This document shows positions 58,376-64,000 of a stretch of 64,000 nt of DNA, piece after piece. A program made the position numbers and the translations under genes. The notes below the pieces were generated by a model. That model searched no databases. It saw only the letters and a program-made list of their open reading frames with translations, and had not been told where the DNA came from. Positions within the stretch are counted from its first letter, which is position 1. Each line of letters starts with the position of its first letter. The DNA is from Canna indica (Eukaryota; Streptophyta; Magnoliopsida; Zingiberales; Cannaceae): assembly GCA_034359265.1 (NCBI GenBank), contig CP136890.1, positions 67,829,501 through 67,893,500 on the forward strand, given 5' to 3'.

Positions 58376-59843
58376 TTATGGCATTTCTCCGAAATCGACG
58401 GATAGTTTAGTGGCTAATCCGGATTCTCCCTCAGAATAAGAGCAAATGTCGTCACTGTCAGGCTCATCTTGCACTACGAAAACAACATCCCAATCTTCGG
58501 ATAGGTCTAGATTGTCAATAACTGCGGCACGCGCAATGTTTCCCCTCTTGCCTTTGCAATCCCGGGCAAAATGCCCCTCTTCTCCGCAAATGAAACATTT
58601 GCACTTCCTGACTCTGTCTGAATGTTTGCGCTTAAAAATTCTGACATGCGTGTCGTGAGGCTTACCCTTGTAAGTCTTGGCTTTTCGTAAGTCGTATTTC
58701 TTTTCTTTCTTATAATACCCAGGTATGGGTATCTGAGCACATATGGACAAGTCCTTCAAACTTCTCTGGAAAGCAGCCCTCTTGCACTGCTCCTCTAAAT
58801 ATTGGTAGGTGAAGTGAATTCTTGGAAATATCCCAACATTATTGCCAGGGAATTTTGTCGAAAAGGCTATCTCCAGTTCTTTACCGATGATCGGTGGCAT
58901 CTTACGGAAAAACTTTTCTGAAAGTTCTGGCGATACGAACATTCGGCCAGACTTTGCTGCTAGGATCTTATAGTCATTTATGTAACTGAACAGGTCTTTT
59001 ACATGGTGGCATGAGAGTCTTTCAATATCCTCATATGCCCTCGTCTGTTCTTCCGTGGATCCTGTACTGCCCTAAATGTTCGGGCAGAACTAGTATCGCA
59101 CCAGTATTTGCTTGTGCGGAAGGAAGGTTATATATCTCATTGTGATGCTTTGCATAACCCCCTTTTATTTTTCCCACTCTGGAATTGATGGTAGGTACTG
59201 TCTTTGGGCCAACTGTTGGTAGTGGGCCTGGAGGATTTTGCGCTGGACCCATTATGGGTTCCTTTGGTATTTTTGTAATAGATGATTCTGCGGTAGAGAA
59301 TGCGGACTCTGTTTCCTTAGTCAGCTGTCGAATCATGGGATAGTCCATCTCCGCAGTATACGCCGTTTGCTCACGGCCGTCTTCATTATCTTTCTCAAAG
59401 AAGGGATTCTCGACATTCTCTTCATAGTCGCCGTCAGATTCACATGATGTATCCCATTTTGGGGGATCATTGTCACGAAGTTGTGGGTAGTCATCATCAT
59501 TGCCTGTTTGCAATGACATCAGATGTCTGAGGACCGCTAGATCCTCATCTTCCTCTTCATCGTAAGTGTCATCCCAGTCTGCTAGTTCAGCTTCTTCATT
59601 ATCCTCCCAATCGCAAGTCATCATATGCACAAGTTCTTGGCCTAAGTCATCCTCCTCAGAGGTTATTGCTACGCTAGCATCAGATGCTAGAGCGTAGTCT
59701 TGAAAGTGAACTGTTAAGGCTCCATCAGACCGTGTCTGGATACTTGCTGTTTGTGGAGTATGGGTGTTAGGCAGTACTGCTGGCCGTATTACCCATTGTC
59801 TTCCTTGTAACCCGGATGTGGTTCTGGGTTGTCCGGGGATTGC
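58376..59843 (-). pseudogene. ORF3 part 2: coat protein region, frameshifted
   Basis: An acidic N-terminal part (DWDDTYDEEEDEDLAVL, near 59575) leads into the capsid region; the CCHC knuckle CFICGEEGHFARDC lies at about 58602-58561. Relative to copy B, 242 bp are missing at about 59061, with an ag microhomology at the joint. 242 is not a multiple of 3, so the frame shifts at the joint and stops at 59031; the downstream part is open again in the new frame to a TAA at 58376, where copy B has Tyr. Confidence 0.9.
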
Positions 59844-60614
59844 TCAAATTCCCCTGCTGGCCAAATGATCCGCTACATGTTGGACATTGTAACGGAAGTT
59901 TGTATGGCTGTTATTCGATAATCGCCCAATTAGCGATCTTGAGAGCAGCAGATTGCTCTCACCTCCTTGCCATCCTTGATATCCGTGCGTTTGGATGACT
60001 AATTGGATGTGCTCCCTGAAGTCATGAATGCTCAGGGTAATATTTGGGGCCGTGTAGGCCAGTTGCACGCCAGTTGTGAGGTCAATTTCCATCGAGCTGA
60101 TAACAGCTCGATCATCCGCCCATCTTGTGTCTCGGAGAAGTACTAGGGCGTTGACTCCGGCGTTCCGACGGTGCAAGGTCTGTAACCGTACCATGATCAT
60201 CCCCATATGGAGATGCTGAAGTCCTTCTTGTATAAGCAAGTTGTAACTTTGGTCTGTGATGAAAGGGAGTTCAACTTGTACTCCCTCTGTGACGAGGATT
60301 CTCTCGTCTGAGTAGTGTTGGTAGACGCGATGTTGCCGTTCTGACCAACCGGCTTGATAGAGAGTCTCTGCTGGTACTTGCTGAGCTCTTTCGTACTGTG
60401 AAACTGTCAGCTCTGCCTCGGGATTAAGCTGTGACTCGAAGCTTCTTCGGAAGCTATGTCTGTTATGTCTGGTGGAAAGACGTCTCTGCGCCTCATGACG
60501 TAGTCTGCTACTGAGTCTGTAGCCGCGAATTTGATCATCAATGGTGGGCTGCTGGTTGCCCTGGTTGGAAATTGAAGCTCGGGGTGCCGTGACTTCAGTT
60601 CGGGTAGAAGTCAT
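59844..60614 (-). pseudogene. ORF3 part 1: movement protein, ends at TGA
   Basis: Starts at the ATG of the ATGA overlap. It contains ILVTEGVQVELPFI, the MGMIMVRLQTLHRR block, ALVLLRDTRW and GYQGWQGGESNLL and GRLSNN, the arrangement of badnavirus movement proteins (30K superfamily), which form tubules for cell-to-cell passage. A TGA stands at 59846-59844 directly after HLASRGI, where the group usually has Arg (CGA would fit); the same frame stays open beyond it for another 270 codons. Confidence 0.9.
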
Positions 60615-60866
60615 CTTGTGTTAGCTTTAGTACGTTCTTCTTCAAATATTTTCTTGGGGTCTTTGAAGACAAAAAGCTGCCCCTTTAACTTAGGAACTTT
60701 AGATTTCTCTGTTGTAGGCTCACCCAATTGCAATTTTTGGAGGTCCTTTGTTAGGGCTTCAATTGAGGTTGCTAACTCGTCAGGGTTAGCTATAGTCTTA
60801 GCTTTTGTTTCCTCAAGGCTTTTTACCTCAGCTTTAAGGATGTCAAGGTCTTCTTTGAGAAAGAAA
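60611..60866 (-). pseudogene. ORF2 C-terminal part (virion-associated protein-like)
   Basis: About 85 codons without start: FFLKEDLDILKAEVKSLEE, a coiled-coil stretch to LTKDLQKLQLGE, then KGQLFVFKDPKKIFEEE and a basic end RTKANTR. Its stop TGA overlaps the ORF3 start as ATGA. The coiled coil and a C-terminal basic tail with FVFKDP match badnavirus/caulimovirus ORF2-type virion-associated proteins. The 5' part was lost at the head-to-head junction. Confidence 0.78.
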
Positions 60867-63800
60867 TGAAGACGGCCGTGAGCAAACGACGTATACTGCG
60901 GAGATAGACTATCCCATGATTCGGCAGCTGACTAATGAAACAGAGTCCGCATTCTCTACCGCAGAATCATCTATTACAAAAATGCCAAAGGAACCCATAA
61001 TGGGTCCAGCGCAATATCCTCCAGGCCCACTACCAACAGTTGGCCCAAAGACAGTACCTACCATCAATTCCAGAGTGGGAAAAATAAAAGGTGGTTATGC
61101 AAAGCATCATAATGAGATATATAACCTTCATTCCGCACAAGCAAATACTGGTGCGATACTAGTTCTGCCCGAACATTTAGGGCAGTACAGTGACGTGATT
61201 TCTCGATGGGAGTCAATCACGCTTAATCTGATCAATGAAAGGAATTGGCCTGACAACAAGTCAAAGATGTGTTACATCGAAAATTTGTTGGGCGAGACTG
61301 AGAAGAAAGCATGGATCCAGTGGAGGATGGCGTTCCCCACTGAATATGACGAGCTAACAAATATAGCTGACGATCCACAGAATGTACTATCACAAATTCG
61401 ACGAATGTTTCTACTAGAAGACCCAACCACAGGATCCACGGAAGAACAGACGAGGGCATATGAGGATATTGAAAGACTCTCATGCCACCATGTAAAAGAC
61501 CTGTTCAGTTACATAAATGACTATAAGATCCTAGCAGCAAAGTCTGGCCGAATGTTCGTATCGCCAGAACTTTCAGAAAAGTTTTTCCGTAAGATGCCAC
61601 CGATCATCGGTAAAGAACTGGAGATAGCCTTTTCGACAAAATTCCCTGGCAATAATGTTGGGATATTTCCAAGAATTCACTTCACCTACCAATATTTAGA
61701 GGAGCAGTGCAAGAGGGCTGCTTTCCAGAGAAGTTTGAAGGACTTGTCCATATGTGCTCAGATACCCATACCTGGGTATTATAAGAAAGAAAAGAAATAC
61801 GACTTACGAAAAGCCAAGACTTACAAGGGTAAGCCTCACGACACGCATGTCAGAATTTTTAAGCGCAAACATTCAGACAGAGTCAGGAAGTGCAAATGTT
61901 TCATTTGCGGAGAAGAGGGGCATTTTGCCCGGGATTGCAAAGGCAAGAGGGGAAACATTGCGCGTGCCGCAGTTATTGACAATCTAGACCTATCCGAAGA
62001 TTGGGATGTTGTTTCCGTAGAGCAAGATGAGCCTGACAGTGACGGCATCTGCTCTTATTCTGAGGGAGAATCCGGATTAGCCACTAAACTATCCGTCGAT
62101 TTCGGAGAAATGCCATACGAAACAGCGTTTGTTATCATTACAGACGAAAAAACCGAATAAGAGAACTCTTGGCGAACCAAGATAACTCTCCCCGCAGAAA
62201 TTGAAAATTGTCTGCACAGATGGGAGGACAATTCAGAGGTGACAAGGGGGCATGAACGCTGCACTATCTGCAAAGAACTCACCAACCCCAATATGAGGTC
62301 ACACTGTCGGACTTGCACACTAACAGTATGTCCGATGTGCTCCAGGTTCAGCCTGGGAAGAAAAATCATTATCAACAGAGCACCATTTAAGCCATATGAT
62401 GATAAGGATGCTCTAATAAGGGAACTATTGGAATATGTGACCTTCCTACTATCAGAAAATGACAGACTGAAGCAAGAACTCACAGAGCTTCAGCTAGCTA
62501 CAGATATCACAGAACTTGAGGAGGAATTCAGTAATATGCATATCAACCAACAGAAGGACAAAAAGGGAAAAGCCCCATTAATAGAGGAAGATATGATCCC
62601 AGCAAAAGGATCAGGGATAGTCTTCTGAGAAGCCGCTTCAAAAGCCGCACTGGAAACAATCGATGATGAAACCATACAGTCGATCTACCAAGGACTCCAA
62701 AGAGGAAGGAGAGTCTTGAACAGACTCTATAACATGGAGATCACGATGGAGATCCCCGGAGTCAAAAACTTCACTGTACAAGCCATTTTAGATACTGGAG
62801 CAACCGTGTGTTGCATAGACCAAGACTCTATCCCTATGGAGGCACTAGAAGCAAGTGCGTACCCCATCCAGATCAATGGGGTTAATTCTCAGCAAACTGC
62901 GCGACTGAGAATGAAAGGAGGATTAATGACTATTGAGGAAAATAAGTTTAAAATCCCCTTCACATACGCCTTCCCAATGGGAAAGCGTGACGGAATTCAA
63001 ATGCTGATTGGCTGCAACTTCATCCGCGCCATGCAGGGAGGTGTCCGCATTGAAGAACAAACAGTGACTTTTTACAAGAAAGTAACCACCATCACCACAA
63101 GACTGGACACAGAGATAACAACATCAGCAACTATAGAAGAACTTAACCTCTCTGAAGAAGAATATTTAGAGGTACAAAATGCAGTGGCTTATGATAACTT
63201 TAAGGAATCAATCAGTTTCAAACATAAATTCAGACCACTTCTTGAAAGGCTTCGAGCTCAGGGCTACATTGGCGAAAACCCGGCCCAGCATTGGGCCAAA
63301 AACCAAGTCACATGCAAGCTGGATATCATTAATCCAGACTTAACCATCCAAGATAAGCCTTTGAAACATGTTACACCACTAATGAAGGACCAATACAGTA
63401 AGCATGTCCAAGCTCTACTCAAAATAGGGGCCATCAGGCCCAGCACAAGCCGACACAGGACAATGGCCATCATGGTCAATTCCGGGACAAGCATAGATCC
63501 CACAACTGGACGCGAAGTTAAAGGCAAAGAAAGAATGGTCTTTAATTATCGGACACTGAACGATAATACACATAAAGACCAGTACAGTTTACCTGGGATC
63601 AATACCATTTTGAAACGAAATGGTAACAGTCGAATATTCTCTAAATTCGACTTAAAGAGTGGATTTCACCAGGTAGCTATGGATCCTGAATCCATCCCTT
63701 GGACTGCATTTATCGTCCCAGGAGGCCTATATGAATGGCTAGTGATGCCGTTTGGGCTCAAAAATGCGCCTGCCGAGTTTCAGCGCAAAATGGACCAGTG

Positions 63801-64000
63801 TTTTGCGGGAACAGAAGCATTTATTGCGGTGTATATTGACGATATACTCGTCTTCTCCGAAGACGAAAAGAAGCACGCACGGCACCTGGAAGTAATGCTG
63901 CAAATTTGCGAGAAATGGGGGCTAGTCTTATCCCCCACAAAGATTAAAATCGCAACCAAGGAAATCGAGTTTTTGGGGGCTATTATAGGTGACAGTAAAA
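60866..64000 (+). mobile_element. Endogenous pararetrovirus copy B, partial
   Basis: Begins inside the coat-protein region, head to head with copy A, and runs beyond the window within RT. It is nearly identical to copy A over the shared length and retains the 242 bp that copy A lacks. Confidence 0.92.
60866..64000 (+). pseudogene. Copy B ORF3 fragment: coat protein to RT, two stops
   Basis: One frame from 60866 to 64000 carries the capsid region, the CCHC knuckle CFICGEEGHFARDC (about 61896-61937), the second Cys motif (about 62260-62340), coiled coil, protease DTGA (about 62791) and RT with YIDDILVFS (about 63834). It is interrupted by TAA at 62158-62160 (CAA in copy A) and TGA at 62626-62628 (CGA in copy A). 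The frame is otherwise open to the end of the window. Confidence 0.92.

Larger units (their letters stand above)
54191..60866 (-). mobile_element. Endogenous pararetrovirus copy A (Caulimoviridae)
   Basis: Order on the minus strand: end of ORF2, ATGA overlap, polyprotein ORF3, 94-nt gap, a 144-codon ORF, promoter, leader. ORF1 and most of ORF2 are absent because the copy is fused head to head with copy B at about 60866. The second Cys motif CX2CX11CX2CX4CX2C and the ORF2/ORF3 ATGA overlap point to the badnavirus/tungrovirus group. The copy carries two in-frame stops and a 242-bp deletion in ORF3. Confidence 0.92.

Noticed and set aside
57819..58439. Plus-strand frames opposite the viral polyprotein
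   Set aside because: Shadows of the conserved ORF3 coding strand; the same shadows appear mirrored in copy B.

Overview
Plant nuclear DNA, from an angiosperm; the species cannot be named from this window. Two intron-containing host genes are readable end to end: a poly(A)-binding-protein-interacting (CID8-13 type) RNA-binding protein gene at 34138-38508 (+, 10 coding exons, 330 codons) and a 14-3-3 gene at 47272-49620 (-, 7 exons, 255 codons). Almost everything else is transposon or endogenous virus. No bacterial-type operon, rRNA, tRNA or CRISPR is seen.

Layout. 1-4836: 5' part of a CACTA (En/Spm) transposon with a broken TNP2-like transposase. 4837-10740: low-information repeat DNA, a broken piece of a plant NT-C2/EEIG1-type gene (7845-9000) and a LINE RNase H remnant. 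11684-28310: a deep nest of insertions, several of which can be ordered by target-site duplications: SIRE-like copia solo LTRs, a CACTA element with ACA duplication, a copia polymerase gene split by a gypsy element, another LTR and a CACTA end. 28311-33400: decayed repeats, a LINE fragment, a foldback element and a GC-rich hAT-like MITE. 33760-38508: the CID gene with TATA box and a 7-codon upstream ORF. 38509-47271: MITEs, copia remnants and a ~1 kb foldback. 47272-49620: the 14-3-3 gene.

50040-64000 is an endogenous pararetrovirus locus (Caulimoviridae, badnavirus/tungrovirus-like). A nearly complete copy (EPRV-A, minus strand) carries the end of ORF2, an ATGA overlap, a polyprotein ORF3 (movement protein, coat protein, two Cys motifs, protease, RT, RNase H, C-terminal extension), an extra downstream ORF of 144 codons and a promoter. 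A second, very similar copy (EPRV-B, plus strand) is joined head to head to it at about 60866 and runs off the window. Both polyprotein frames are interrupted, at different places. Between EPRV-A and the 14-3-3 gene lie three tandem ~1.4 kb units that repeat a related promoter, a leader (two retain a tRNA-Met primer site), a small ORF and a CCHC zinc knuckle, without any polymerase. These mini-units, their shared promoter block and a shared putative 3' splice site are the most interesting and possibly undescribed part of the window: they look like a non-autonomous or satellite-like partner of the pararetrovirus.

Lesions in several elements (CGA to TGA, CAA to TAA) fit slow decay of methylated DNA. 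All functional names come from motif recognition by eye; no database search was possible.
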